Positions 36,517 to 51,500 of a stretch of 64,000 bases of DNA are shown piece by piece; positions within the stretch are counted from its first letter, which is position 1; each line of letters opens with the position of its first letter. The stretch comes from Linepithema humile. Lineage: Eukaryota > Arthropoda > Insecta > Hymenoptera > Formicidae. The stretch is taken from assembly GCF_040581485.1 (NCBI RefSeq), contig NC_090133.1, positions 18,848,001-18,912,000 of the forward strand, given 5' to 3'. The notes beneath the pieces are model-generated. The model saw only the letters and a list, made by a program, of their open reading frames with translations, did not search any database and was not told where the DNA came from. The position numbers and the translations under genes were made by a program.

Positions 36517-39500
36517 CTATGAAAATAATATTGATCACATAATTATATATATTACCAATTTTGAATATTGATTTTTTAAAACATATCTTCCGCTAAGAGC
36601 AAACATTTTAATATGTACATATTATTTTCGTGTTTTGAATATACAAATAATTATAGGAAATTTATCTAATGAATCAAAGGATACGATTTTAATGTTTTTT
36701 TTTGTTTAATATTTTCTTGTCTCTTTATGATCGATATGCGACTCTTTAATAGCTTATTATTTCCCTCCGCAAAATTATAAATTTAATTATCGGAATACAA
36801 TGCCTCACCTGCAACTTCGGACGTTGTACATGACTGATGTCTTGACTAGCGGCGGCGTAACTGCGATGTGGAATAATTCGAGGCACGCTCAGATTACTCA
36901 CAGGCTTCTCGAAGACTTCCGCGACCTCGAAGTGCATCGGCAATAATGATCTTCGTTGATGATGGCCCGAATGGAAGGTTTGCCGGCGTTTCGACTTAAA
37001 CTTGGACGGTCTTGCACTGCGATGATAAGAACTGCGACGTTTCTCGTCCAAGGATACGGAAATCGAGGCGTCTGAAAAATATGGGAATTGATCCATTAAT
37101 TTTATAACGAGTTCTGAAAAATAGCAGTAAAAAATATAATGTTGCAATAACGCAATTAGTTTACCGAGAATCAGTATAATAAAAATAACGCTCATACCAT
37201 CGACGTTTCTCGGCGGATTGTAAATAAAATTCGCAGGTAAAGAGCGAACTTTGGCCAATCCTGGTCTCGTGGAGGGTATTTTCTCGTTTTCCACCATAGA
37301 TTCGCGCTCCTTGTCTTCATCCTCTTCATCATCCTCGTCGATTATTCTACCGTTCATTCCTACGTCATCCTCATCTTCCTCGACCTCAAGAAGTTCTTCT
37401 TGCTCCGCGGCTAATTCCCTCTCCAACTGGGTTTCCATATCGAGTTCGTCTTCCATCTGAAATTAAAATATACTTCGAATTTTCATCGAAATAAAATAGA
37501 GTCTATTTTACAAAATTCTTTGGAAACGTCACCTGTTTGTGACTCTCTTCCAGATGTTTCATGAGTACAGCGACGACAACGTTCACTAATACAAATTGCG
37601 CCATCAGAACGAAAATTACGAAAAATATCGGCGCGATAACACTGCTCACGCAACAATTCTTAACACAGTCCGCCGCGTCGTCGCAATCATCCCTCAATGT
37701 GTCCTTCATGATTCCGTTCCAATTGTCACCAGTAGCAACTCGGAAAAGCGTTAGGAAGGCCATACCGAAGTTACTGAAATGCGCGTGCTCGCCAAGACCT
37801 TGACACGGCATATCATCGTTGCATTCTGTGACAGGAAATTAACGTTTGATTTAAATCAATTTTACTTCTACTAGATTTATATTCGATCGCGAAACAAAAT
37901 ATATCTTAACAAAAATCTTAGCAAAAAACATTCAAATAATTTATATAACGTATAAAAGTACATATTTTTTTATTAAATCTATCTGAAAAAATGATTTTTT
38001 CATAAAAAATTGAATAATTGCATCTCAATAATGCCGAAGAAAAACGCTCATGAAAAACATGCAGCAGATTAGAATGATATTGCCGATGGGCCGCAAAAAA
38101 CGTAAAAAAAATTATATATATAATTGTCAAGAACTTATTATCACAGTGATTTAAGTGATCATATAAAAATGCATCAAAAATATCAAAATGATTACCTAGT
38201 CGACCAAAGAGTTCCACTCCCAGCGCGGCGAATATAAAGAAGAGCAAAAAGAACAACAATCCCAGGTTGCCGACCTGCGGTAATGCCTGCATCACAGTGT
38301 CCAAAAGGGCACGTATGCCCTTCGCCATTTTCAGGAGTTTCAACACTCGGGCTATCCGTAACACTCGCATCACGCGAATTATAGTAGGATTAATGGGAAT
38401 GATCTTGGATTCGACCTCCTCCAGCACGATGCCTACCACTGATAGTATCACTATTCCCACGTCTAATTGATTCCATCTGCAAGAAGAACGTCCTTAGAAG
38501 AGTTGAATTTTTTACCATTGATAACGCAACAATCTTTGAAACAATAGAAAACGTAGATTTTCACGCAGTTCTAAAAATAACGCAAAAGAAGATTATGCGC
38601 TTACTTGTCCTTCAAATAAAGCTGCACACCGAGGGCGACAAGCTTCATAAAAGATTCGAGAATAAACACGGCTGTGAAGAAATAATTGAATATTTTTAAG
38701 GCGTAAGTGAGCGCTTTCGGCATCATGTAAAACTCCATCGCCATCGTGACAACGTTGAGACCGATAACGGCGGCGATCGCCAGATCGAAGTACTTGGACG
38801 TCACGACGTTGTGAACGAATAGTCGTGATTTGGAGTAGGTGGTGTAATACGGCGGTTCGTGCATCTCTGAAAATCACAATCGACATTGTATATATGTATC
38901 TCCCCGACGCTATTTTCGCTGCTATTATAAAAGCGGCATTAACTTAGTTGACCCGACGGCCACTCACTTCGTCTTTTTTTCTCCATTTGCAACGCGCGCT
39001 TAGCCGCTCTTCGCACGCGTTCCTCTTTCTCCTGTTCCTCCCGGCACCTATGAAAGTTCTCCACCACCACGCCGACGAACATGTTTAGCACGAAGAAACC
39101 CACCAACAATATGAATGCGATGAAATATAGTAAACGCCACTCAGAATAATTCTCGATAGGCTGTAATCAATTTTTTTTTTTTCATTAAATCATTGCGAGA
39201 ATATCAAATTATTTTTATTATATGAACAAAGGCAGAATTACTTATACTTTCAGTTATCAAAATACTTGAAGAAACATTATATAGTGCTTATCCGAATTAG
39301 AAAATGTGGAAAAGTATTTGACACGCCAGAAGAAAAAATACTCATTTTAAATTAATGAATTTTTCTTACCTGCTGATCGACTCCAACAGCGTCTAGACCG
39401 GTATACATGATATTCACCCATCCGTCTCGCGACGACAAGACGAACAATGACATGAGAGCTTTCCCGAGATCGTCAAAATTATACTTTCTGTTGAGCCACA

Positions 39501-42500
39501 CGTTTCGTTTATCGGCCAAACAATCCGTTTTATTGCGCACGGTTTTAATGTCGGGACCTTCGCAATAATAAAACGCACCCTTGAATAGTTGCACCCCAAG
39601 AATACCGAAGATCACGAAAAACGTGCAGCAGATTAGAACGATATTGCCGATGGGCCGCAATGAGGACAGCAACGTCTGAACAACTAACTTTAAACCAGGT
39701 GCACGATTGATGACTCGCAGAGGTCTTAGTGATCTCAGCAATCGAAATACCTGTGATATTTCAAAAATCTCTGATTAGAGAAACAATTTTATACTCTTAG
39801 CAGAAGCTTAATTATGATAAAAATTTAACCGAATATTAAAAATAATAATGAAACACAGGACTTTGTGTTACGTGTATGATATAATAGATTGTGTGATAAA
39901 TTTACTAAATGCAAGCTTACTCTTAATATTCCAAATATTCTGGGGCTACTAGATGAAAGCAGCGACATCGATAAATCGATTATGGAAATGATAACGAGAG
40001 ATCCGTCCATAATATTCCAGCCGGATGTAAAATATGCGTCTGGACCATACAACATACTCGTTGCAACGACCTAATGAAAAATTCATATAATTATTGCAAA
40101 ACAGAATCTTATTTATGACAAAAGTTCTGTTACGAACTACCGCGGTATTGCAAATAACATCTCCAGAAATGTAATACGTTACCTTAATAAACATCTCAAT
40201 AGCGAAAACGCCAGTAAAAATGTAATTCGCGGTGGCTAGAAAAATTCTCTCGCGGCTGTCCGGCGGTATATTCGGTCGCTCCATTGCCAAAGTAATACAA
40301 TTTAATCCAATGAACAGGAGTACTACATTGTCAAACCATTTTTGATCAACCAACCATTGACATAAAATACGAAACCTGCAGAATCGAGAAAACGTGATTC
40401 TCTTATACCGCATATCTTTTAATCGCGTAAAACATATGCTAATTATTCAAGCTTAATATAATAACAGTATTATATAATTAAATCTTATCTTATATTATCT
40501 CATTTTAATATTATTTTTATCGCAAAGTGTCTGAAACAGTAATCAAGTAGTAATGCTGCGTTTACCTATTATTTGGTGGAAATAAATACAGGGAATAATT
40601 TTCGCGCTCCTGTAAGCAGCCCTTAGGTTCAAAGAACATGAATATCTTTTTGATTTGCGCGACGTTACTCGTACTTCCGTGACCATTGGACGGCGGTGTC
40701 TGCTCGCCTGTTCTCAAATGCTCCTCATCATGTTCAGGAAGTCGTTTGATTCTCGGCAGTGGACCAGTCTCCATCGAGAGATTGTTGATCGTGCGTGGAG
40801 TTGAGGACGGCGCGAGCATCTCGTCCAATGGCGTCTTTCTCGTGGACGTTTGAACATTCTCATATCCACGTAACGAATTTCTTCGCGAAAGCTCGCCGAT
40901 CCATCGCATCTGTAAATCGCATCACAACATCGTGGCGTTACATTATTTTAAGCGACACTTTTTAAGCGTTAAAAATGTTGACAAATATCTTCAATTTGAT
41001 GCAGCAACGCATAAAGTGATATAAAATTATCACGAGATAATGATAAAATAATAAATTAATAAATATTGTATCGCCACTCACCTGATTAGGCGTGACTGTG
41101 TAACGACGAATCGACCATGGGCCATGGCTATCGAGCGAATTATTAGGACTCAAACTACGATTATTGCTTGTCAGGACGGTAGTTCGATTATTGGGCGCGT
41201 CGCGTTGCGTGTCATTTCTTATCGAACCGTGTATGTAACCGCCATTGAAACTGGAAGAAATTGTTTTTCTTATCTAATTCTTCATTTATTTGTCGCTTAA
41301 TAGCGTTTAGCATTAATTATTATTTTAGGATTATTTTTATTTATTATTAGTATTCTCATTTTAACACAATATGTATGGAAATGATAAGGTCTTGCAGCAT
41401 CATTTTCACAAGATTGTTTGCTGAATTAATTCTTACAATTTTAAAGATTAATTAATTGTAATAACTAATTCTAATAATTTGAATTAAATAATTTCTTTCG
41501 AATAATTAGGGGTGCGTGGCGCTTCTTTTGACTTACGTTGGATTGGATCCGACGAAAGTACTGCGCCCGTTATTAAGTACAGTAGTATGGCCTGTGTGCT
41601 CGTCGTCACTTTGCGACCATCGTTTTCTCCGTAAAGACGGCCGTGATAAGCGCCACGAGTATCCTCTTTGAATCCTCGGTGGACTACAGAAGAAAGAAAC
41701 CGTATCAGAAAAAAAGAACAGCGCTTAACATGATTGAGAAACGACGAAGTATAGATACCTGGAACTCGAGTCCCTCGTCGAGGGATTAACAACGGCCGTA
41801 ACAAGGCTTATGCGTCTCGGGAATTGACCGGCTATTAAGTTATTCGTCGGTATTTTATTAGACACGTCGGGCAGCTTTAACAACCCCGAGGGTATACTGC
41901 ATTGACTCTGCAAATACAACGCACTCGCCATTATCGTATTTCTTTTCCTCAATCTAACATTCTAATGAGAAATACGGCATAGAAACGTTTTATATTGAAA
42001 ATCGTATAAGAGCTTTATCAAGGTGATTTTCTGACTTATAAAATTTAATCGAAACGAACAAATTACAATTTTCGAACATAATTTTTAGTGAAGTTTAAAT
42101 AAAATTCTAAGCACTGTGCAATGATATTTCCAGTTAAGATAAAAAGTATTATAGAAGTTTTGAAACGTGTCCTTAATTTTTGAACGTCATATAAAGATAG
42201 CATCTCTAGGTACTCGAAGATAGTTTGTCGATTTCAAATATTTTTCGCATGAATCGCGATGAAAGCTCGTTCAACAAAAGCGTAACGATGAGCCGTTTGT
42301 CGAAATGAAACGACATACACCAGATCGATCGATGGACTCGATTGAAAGAGCGGCCGCGGGATAAACTGCTCGACAATTGAGATCTCTGTAGCCGACATCC
42401 AACGTGGTGTTCGGAGAGTCTTGAGGAGTCGCCGCTGTATGAGTGATTATTGGCGGTTGTCCCGCCACACCCATCATCTTGCTCTCTTTCTGAATGTTAC

Positions 42501-45500
42501 ATTTAGGTTCATCGATCCGTTGCTTCCACACGCTGTTCTGTTTCTCCCTGTTGTCCTTGTACTTTCTCAGCTCCTCCGCGCTCTGCCACGAATTCTTTTG
42601 ATCCTGTAAATCACACGAAAGAGGGCTGACGCTGCGTGAAATGAGACCAATTTTGCAATTGACGAAGTTTGTTAGATAAACTTGAATACCCCGCATTATC
42701 ATATCTAGATACGATCATTTCTGACAACTTGACACATTTTTTTCGAGCAATCAATGCAGCAAGTAGAATTAAAATTTGTATAATTAAATTATGTATTCTT
42801 ATATAATTGATTTACATAGTTTAAATTATTTTAAATATTCTGCGGATCTTCACGTAGCGTCATGGCTGACTCTTTTCTGTGAAATATTTAAAAAGAGTAA
42901 AAAAAAAAAAATATTCTAAAATGGAGGTAACCTGCGTTCCAGGTCATTTTTTTTTTTTGCATAATTAATCTTTTCCGCGTGATGAATAAACGAGAAACGT
43001 GGAATTTATTTATCGGGAGGATTTATTGAGGACGACCGTCAAAACATACAACTACCTGCGTATACGTATCGCTGTCAGAGATCGAATGTGATCCCGACAC
43101 CCTTGACGACCCGTCCTCGCTGCCCATTCCAGCTGCCTCCTTCGCAGCGAGCCTTTTCGCCATTTCTCTCTGCTCCCGTTCTCTCCTCTCATTTCTCTGC
43201 GAAATACATCATCAATTATCTCATATTTTTTGCAGCTGACACGCTCGTCATAAATCATATTTCCATAAATTTCTAACGCGTACGTAAATATATAAAACAC
43301 GATTTGCAACATAGTCATTAAAATTACAGAAATTGGAAGAAATTATTACAAATTTAGGTGCACGTTAAATCTCCTGCAATACGCGTCAGACACAATACTG
43401 AATAAAAAATGACATATTTTTAATTCCTACCTCCGACGAGAAACCTTCAACAAGAATGGCGACCAGAAGATTAAACAGAACGTAATTGCCGAAGGTCATC
43501 AACGCTACGAAATAAAGTGCGGCCCAATGAGATGTCTTCTGCATACCGTTAAAGAGGACGACGTTCCAATCCTCCTGCGTGAGGATCTACATAAAAAAAT
43601 GGGAAGAGATTCCCGTTACATAAAACGACGCAGATATCTGTGATTGTTAGATAAGGCACATGATCGGCAAGACGTTCTTTCTTTCGAAGCGTGCCGAAGA
43701 TTTTTGTACTGCAAAACATGCGCGCGCGGATAAATAAGACTCATTACATCTTCAATAGAGACCAATTAATTTATTTATAAGACATAAAAAGACGGCCAAA
43801 TAATTGAGACCTTTGGACAGATGAAACAAAACAGTAAGCTCACAGTAATAAAATTAATTATAGTTTTTATAACAATCTCATAATGAAAATTGGGATTATT
43901 AAAGTGTTAGAATATTGTCCTACGTTAGTGGGTTTTCAACTGCTTCACTTATTCTATTTCAAATATTACATTACCTATGTATTATGCTGTATAAATACGA
44001 AATTATATTTAGATTGTAAAATATTGAAATGCGGAGAGCAAATACGTGAATAACTTAATTAAATTTATATTGATTACATATTCGGAGATAAGAGTATTTT
44101 TAAAAAATTTTTTGTTAGATGTTTGTTGAATTGCTTTTCTTCTTTTTTTAATAAGAATGTTTTAGAGACATGCAATCAAAAGGAATTGACGTACAAAACA
44201 AGTTTGTGTTGCATCCGCACCGCATTCAAGCTTGCATACTCGATAGAGAGGCACAAAACGTTTTGCCAACCAGTGTCGCGATACTTGATGAATATGCATG
44301 CGTCGAGTTTTCTATCACGAATTTCTCTTTGCAAACTCTTCGTATTCATCCGCGTATTCGCTTATCTTGATCAACTCTTTACTCTATCTTTAATCTACTT
44401 CTCCTTCTAGCCTGATAACGTTACACGCCGTTGAAAAAAATTAAGGAGTCACTAACATCTAAGAAAAAAATTAATTCAACATACCGAGCGATTAATATTG
44501 AATATTAGCAGGATTGTTATTTACATGCGCAGTATTGTAATAGCTGTTAATAACGGTATTCCATCACAAATTTGAGTTTAATCAGCTGTCGCGCGTACAA
44601 CGATACGCAAAGAATGAGATTCAACGTTACATACAATCAAGAATGCAACTGTCGACACTGTTTATTATTCATTAATTTATTACTGTTTATTATTATTAAT
44701 TTATCAACATTTATATTTGTTTTCTATTGTTGTCCGAACAAATACTCGTTATCAGAAGGATACAAAAAAAATGCCAATAATTCATAATTATTATTGTACA
44801 GCGATAAATTTAAGAAGTCGGATTGCATCGAGCACAAATGTAAAACGGAAACACGTGATAGAAAGGCAGAAAGTTGCTCGCCCGAGCAGCGTTCTGCCGC
44901 GCTGTACACATTAGTTGCTTTCACATGGATGATGTGTGAGCTGAATCGAAATTGTAACACGCTCGTGGGTGGAGTCATCGTCGCGCAGTTTGATCTGCGC
45001 GAGCGAGCGAATTGGTGAATGTCGACATGTATGTATACGTATATACCGTTGCACGCATGTAAATACAAAGCAACCATTAAAGGCTCTGTCGCTCCGCACG
45101 GACAACAAAGAGACAAGAATGGACGAAGCGTGGGTGGACTTAGGGGACGGAAGGATCACACGTTAGGGTCCGTTTGCTCAACACGAAGAAATATATATAT
45201 AAATATATATACGACGGGGATAACTGTACAGAGAAAGAGAAACAGAGAGAACACAAATAGGTGGTGGGAAGACCGTGTATATACGTAAAAACACGTGGCG
45301 AAAAACGGCTACGTATATATATGTGTATGCCGCCTTTAAAAACACGCAAAACGTTATGTATAGCATTAAGAGAGAGGGGAACAGTGGTACCTGAAAGACA
45401 GTGACTAGTGCCCAGACGATGTCGTTGAAATGTTTGCGATCACAGCGGCACATTGGGTGCCGCGAGACCACCTCGGCACAGGTGCAGGGCCGACTCCGGT

Positions 45501-48500
45501 CCGCCCACATGCAAAACTTACCCCCGAACAGGTACATCCCTAGGATGCTGCAACCGAGACAATCTGCTGGCCTAAAGTATCCCCGCGACAGAGGTCAAGG
45601 ATGGGGGAGAGACGGAATCGGTGGACTAATGGGATTCGGACAATCGCCAAGCAGCGTCTCCATTTTCGTCGCACGTGCGACTCCGTCATCCTCTAATTAA
45701 TGACGCAGCTGATTATCTTTTCATGCAGTCGCAGCGACCGCTCTTAGGTCAGCAGGCATTTGCGACAATTGTAACGTCATTAACATCGATCAGCAGTATT
45801 TGCATCAATTCATATCTAACAATTGATTATGATGGAGTTGACGAGATGCGAAATATTATCCAAATATAAAAATAAAATAGCATAAATTTAGTTAAACATT
45901 GCAACGCCAAAATAAAAATGTTTGTTAAATGAAACATTCTTTTTTACTCGTTGGTCAAGTAGTTCGTTATTTTCGTGCTTAAATGCTCAAAGTAATGCGC
46001 GCGCGATGTAGGTTTAAAACTCATATTTTAAAAATACTTCCGCAAAGAGAAACGTCTATTTTTAGCTCTTATGCGAGGCTTTTTCGATTTTTCCATTCAT
46101 CGTCAACAGGTATACATTATAAATATCTAGCTTCACTTTTACCTCATGATAAACCATGAATACTGTCAAATCTTTTAAATATTTTTAATCAAATATTGTT
46201 ACGTACAAATATGTGAAGAATTACATTCGTTTTCAAGAACGAAAAGTTTTTCCCTAAATTATAGATTTGGGCTGCAAAATCACATAAGAACATATGATTT
46301 CCTGTGCTTTGAAATATTTGGAAATTTAAATTCTTGCAAATTTTTTTCTTTTTATAAAGAAGCTGTGAAAATTGATTTTAATAGATTTGTCTTCGAGAAT
46401 GGAGATACTGCGCATCGGTAAGGGATTAAGCAATTGTGTCGGACAATACAGCAAAAACGACTGTCACTCGAAGCTCGTACAGTCACATTCTGCAAGTTCG
46501 GCGTGTCTGTATAATATATATACATATAAATATATGTATTTTGTATTTGCAAAAAGTGAATGCGTGTAAAGTAGGTATACACTTATGGATTGTGAGCGAA
46601 TCATATCGATTGTGTGCGATTGTAACGGGCTCTATACAACGGAAACAAAGAACGCTAACTGAAATTCAGAATTGGCTGTTCCTTTTGAGGAGAAATTAAA
46701 AACTCTTTTATTCGAGTACATATTTAACTCTCCCTGAAATCACATTCCAAAGAGTGTCAATGTAAATCAAACATTTCGCGCGCGTTTACATTATAATATA
46801 ATTTCTCAACATAATACATCATACGAGCATGTTAATTTATTGTTTCACGCGAGCAATCAATAATGCTAATATTAGGATGCACGACGGAACAATAATTGAC
46901 TTTAACACGGCTGACGTCTAATCCACGAAGCCATAATAAACAATTATTCGGTCGCGTTAGTAAAAGAATTATCTACCAAACCTGTCAGTTACATTTCATC
47001 GGTCAATTTTTCTTGCGAATTTCGCCCCGTTGACGTTTGCAGCGAAGTCGACGTCAAACGCGCGCAAATGTGACAAGCTTTAAATCATCGCCCGGGTCGA
47101 CAGATATTCGCACACACTTACAGGCTACACACTGTGTGAAAATAAATGAGGCGCGGACACAGGCTCCGGAAACGCGGCCGCGGTGAGAAAAGAAAGAAAC
47201 AAGACACCTGCCGTTGCAGAATGTCACGGCGAACGTTTGCGAGAGGGGGGAGAAAAAGGGATAATTGCCAAGCGTAAATATAATCTTCTAAACGCAAGTA
47301 TACGGTATATGTATATATGTATTACGACGAGTCTCTCTCGCAGCGAATATTTGTAAAAAGATAACGCACAAATCTACGGAGACTGCGACGTTAACGATAT
47401 TACGTGCCTTACGCGTACAACCTGGCGCGTATCTTTCTAAGATTAAAAGAAAAGACTTGTCTCTCTACTGAGGCTAAGAAACACTAGTTAACCCTCGGGC
47501 TACCATAATATCCTGACAATTTCAACTACCAAAACTGAGTCAAAGTCTGATCCAGCTTCTAAAAAGCATTCTTTAATGGAATACGTATGTTATATACTTA
47601 GTAATATAATATATAATAATAATTTTAAATAAGTATTTATTGAGAAAAGATGCAAATGCGTGCGTTACGTAATAATAAACTAAAATAAGATATCTTTAAT
47701 TATCTAGTCTTTCTTGAAATGTATGTGTTAGGTCTCTTCTGACCAGTATATTGGTATACCGAAGCTTAACCTTGCTCTGTTCGTGTTATTCGTGTACGGT
47801 GGGCACGGGATCCCGGATCTTCGAGTGTTCTCAGAGACTTGTGACGCGGCGATTTTTCTGTCGGGTCGAGTCGATATTTCGCGCGCGCATTGTATAATTC
47901 GGGACGGAGTTTTTTTTACGCTCGAGTCGTCGTGGGCGTTCAAGAGAAAGAAAGAAAGTGACAGGAAAGTTACGAGAAGAGAAAGAAAAGAGAGAGAGAA
48001 AGAGAGAGAGATAGGAGAGCACGAAGAGAAGAGTGTAATGTCGTAAGTGGTGAACGTATGTGAAGTACAGTAAAGTATCGCGAAGTACAGGGGAGAAAAA
48101 TAAGCGTGTGACAGAGAACAGTTCGAGTGTGCTACACTGTTAAAAAACGTGTGACGTGAGATCGAGGCGTATTTTTCACGTATAAGTGATGTATGTGAAG
48201 CGACACGAGCGCCGACACAAGCTCGTCGATTCAGCGTGATCGCTTCTAATTCCGCGGAAAAGCAGAGTGAGAACGCGGTGGCACGTGCCATTTATATCTG
48301 GTGCCGCCGCGATGTCACGAGAGACCGACGTGTGAGAGATCGGTCGGTCGTCGATCGCGGCGCTTCTTTTTAGCAGTGTAACTGGCAGAAGTCTGATCGG
48401 TAGTGAAGTATATGGATGTCGATCTTTGTGATATGCAGCTAGGTGTCATATGCCGCGGCAGGACGACAAAAACAACGACGACGACAAGTAGCGACCACGC

Positions 48501-51500
48501 ATAAATGCCTAGAGAATACACATCGCATGCAAAGCGCGAGCTGCACGATATACGAGCCAAGCGAATATCATTTTCGTCGACATATCGCCAAGTTTTAGGT
48601 CAATATATAGAAGTTGGGACGGACAAAGCCGATCCTGGGATCGCCGGGTAATCCTAGAAGATCCATTACTGTGTCATTTAGGCAGCATGCGACGCGGTTC
48701 CGGGCGACCCTCGGATGGCTGCCAAACAACACAAATGCCCCATGATCGTCCAAAAGACATCGACCTGTCGTCTAGACAACTTGACGTCTTTTGTACATTT
48801 TTGTAATCCCGTTCAGACATGTGTATTGTTACTCCTCTTTTACATACGTAGGATTTATCGTCCATAGACATGCGACGAATGTACGGAATTAGAATTCTAT
48901 TAGATTAAATTCGATTCCGTCGTTCGAAATCACTCTGAAACTTTATTAGCGAAATTTTCACACCGGCTTGAAATTCCTACGTTGTCAAAGATTACAACGG
49001 ATATTAAAGCTAAATTATCTTGATAACATCAATATAACATCAAAAGTTACATCAACAACGCCGACAACAGGAATAGGCGAATGAATATGCGAAGCATCTA
49101 AAAAACAGATAAAGCTTTATCGGTGTTTGAGCGAAAACGCCTGTTCTTACGACAATCTTAAGCTTCCAAACATCGCAACATGTATCAAGACATTTCGATA
49201 AAATTCTAAACATTTATCAGTTTCCTTCTTCAACTTTTTTTAAAATCTGATCATTTTTACAAAATAACTTTACGACATCGCGAATATTTGTGAAAAATAC
49301 TGCACTTGAAGAGTCGCAAAACGAATCCTGTAATAATTTATTTCAATGCATTCAAAAACTGTACCAATTTCGATAATTATCACTTGAAAATGCACGCCGA
49401 ATGACAGGATGGAAGTAATGCTCGCAAGGTGCTGGAGATTTCGCTCATCGCCGAGAACACATAGAGAGAAGCAGCTTGTGAAAGCATGCCAGAAGGGAGC
49501 CAGCTCGACGCGCTCGCAGACGACACGGTAGGAGCGAGCAGCGTGTTAACACCGCGTGTTGCGTTTGTAAAGCGACGGACGGATTGCAAACGGACAGAAG
49601 TGGAGAAACACCGGGATTATCGCTGGCGATCGTGCGCAACGTTCGATAATCCGCACCAGACAACCTGTGTGTTCCGTCTGTGGTCCACCAGCACCGGCCA
49701 GACTTGCCATCCTTTTTTCTAATCCAATTAACGCGCATTGATAATAAATTGGATATATTGAATATATTGTACAATATGACAAATTTGAAAAATTGAAGAT
49801 GAAAGATTAGAGACAATAATTTCTCGTGGAGAAATATTTAAATATTTTATTAGAACAAACCGGTGCCAGTAGCTCTCCTCCTGCCTTTTCCCCCCCTTCC
49901 CCCTGTCAGAAAAATGACGACATGCTGAAAAGCTCTTATCTCCCAGTATACGTTACCTGAGGCCTCAGAAATCATATAAAGGCGGACGCACGTTGCGATC
50001 GCACGACTTTAGCTTATCGATAAATCAAACGTGGACAGTATACATATGTATACTTAGCGTACTTAGCGTATATATATATAATAGGTAGATGCGGTGTGAT
50101 AACGTTAATATGCACGAATATATATATAGGTATAATATACACTATATAGAGAAGTCAAAAATGCCCTCGAGAAGATACGTGGAAAAGTATCCTTTTTTTT
50201 GGTAGGTACCTGAAACACCGTGACAATAGCCCAGAGTAACGAGTCAAAGTTTTTCCTATCACACTCGACGTCAGAGCTGCCTTTCATCGTTTCACAGAAT
50301 TTGCAACCAAACAGGTTCATCCCGAGAATACTACAACACAACGAAACGTGCAATGTACTTTCTTATCCATATATATATGTATATATATACGTAGACCGAG
50401 ATAAAATGAGAAAGAATGAAAAAACAGAGAAAGAGAGAGAGAGAGAGAAAGAGATAGAGAGAGAAAAAGAGAGGGGTAAAGCTCGATCAAAACAGAAATC
50501 GCGATTTGTAAAGCGTGATTCGGCCAAGTAGCTAATCAGTCCAAAATGTATATATACAAAGTGTCCCAGAGCTTCTGGAATATGTCCCTCCAGCCACAAA
50601 TTCTCTTTAACGAGAAACTTTACGGGACTTGGTTCTATCATAAGCACTTTTTTCATTTTTAAACAGTATCTTAGGAAGATAGAAAGCATTAAATTAAAAA
50701 TCTTCTTACGTAAAGTTTGTTGGGATTAATTAATTCGCAAAAGCTCCGCACAAAATAACACTTAATATTTATGATGTGTATAACTAACGATTATTAAATA
50801 TTCCAGTCATGGTTGAACGGGCATATCGCAGTTCCGTGACACTTCATATACAACGTAATCTAGCCGTAATACGACGAAAGCACAGAATCGATGGAACGAC
50901 ATCCTTTCGCAATTCTTACATCATAAAGTAAGTGCACATTCGCGTACACGATGTATCTCATAAAAGAAGACGCGGCGATACTGATCTTTAGAGACGCTCG
51001 AGAGAACCAGATGCCTTCGGATCGATGCTGACATAAACTTTCGTCGTATCTCGTAATCTGAAACCTTGGCCGAGTAAATGCGATCTTGCTTGCCATCCCG
51101 ATGCAAGTACACCGTGACTATCCGTTATTTAGTGCTCGCACAAGACGATCGGGAAAGGTCCTCTAAAGCGGATCTTTCGAAACTCCATTCGCGTCTTGCG
51201 GCCAAAGGAAGATGCAAACACCTAGAAACGGCCGTCGAAGAGGTATCTACGGATCGGCGCGCAGAGACGTATTCGCGAACGTATTTGCATATGTAGAACT
51301 TTGTATTTGGTTTCAAAAGTTCGCTTTACCTTGAAGAGAGTTTTGGACGGGAAAAGATCGTACGAATTTACGTCAGCGAATTGCGCGACGTTGCCGAATA
51401 TTTCTTCTTGTTTCTTTTTTTCTTTACAACTTCTCGAAAAGACTACACGGAAACTTCAACATACGATGAAACACTAGTTTTGACATGTTTTAGTCGAAAA

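Noticed and set aside
43052..43318. 88-codon minus-strand frame overlapping a channel exon
   Set aside because: Wrong phase. The channel exon 43056-43196 in the correct phase reads RNERREREQREMAKRL and joins both neighbours.
47728..48291. 187-codon minus-strand open frame in the channel intron
   Set aside because: It is serine/leucine-rich because it lies opposite a GA-rich tract, shows no family motifs, and overlapping frames of similar quality exist on the other strand.
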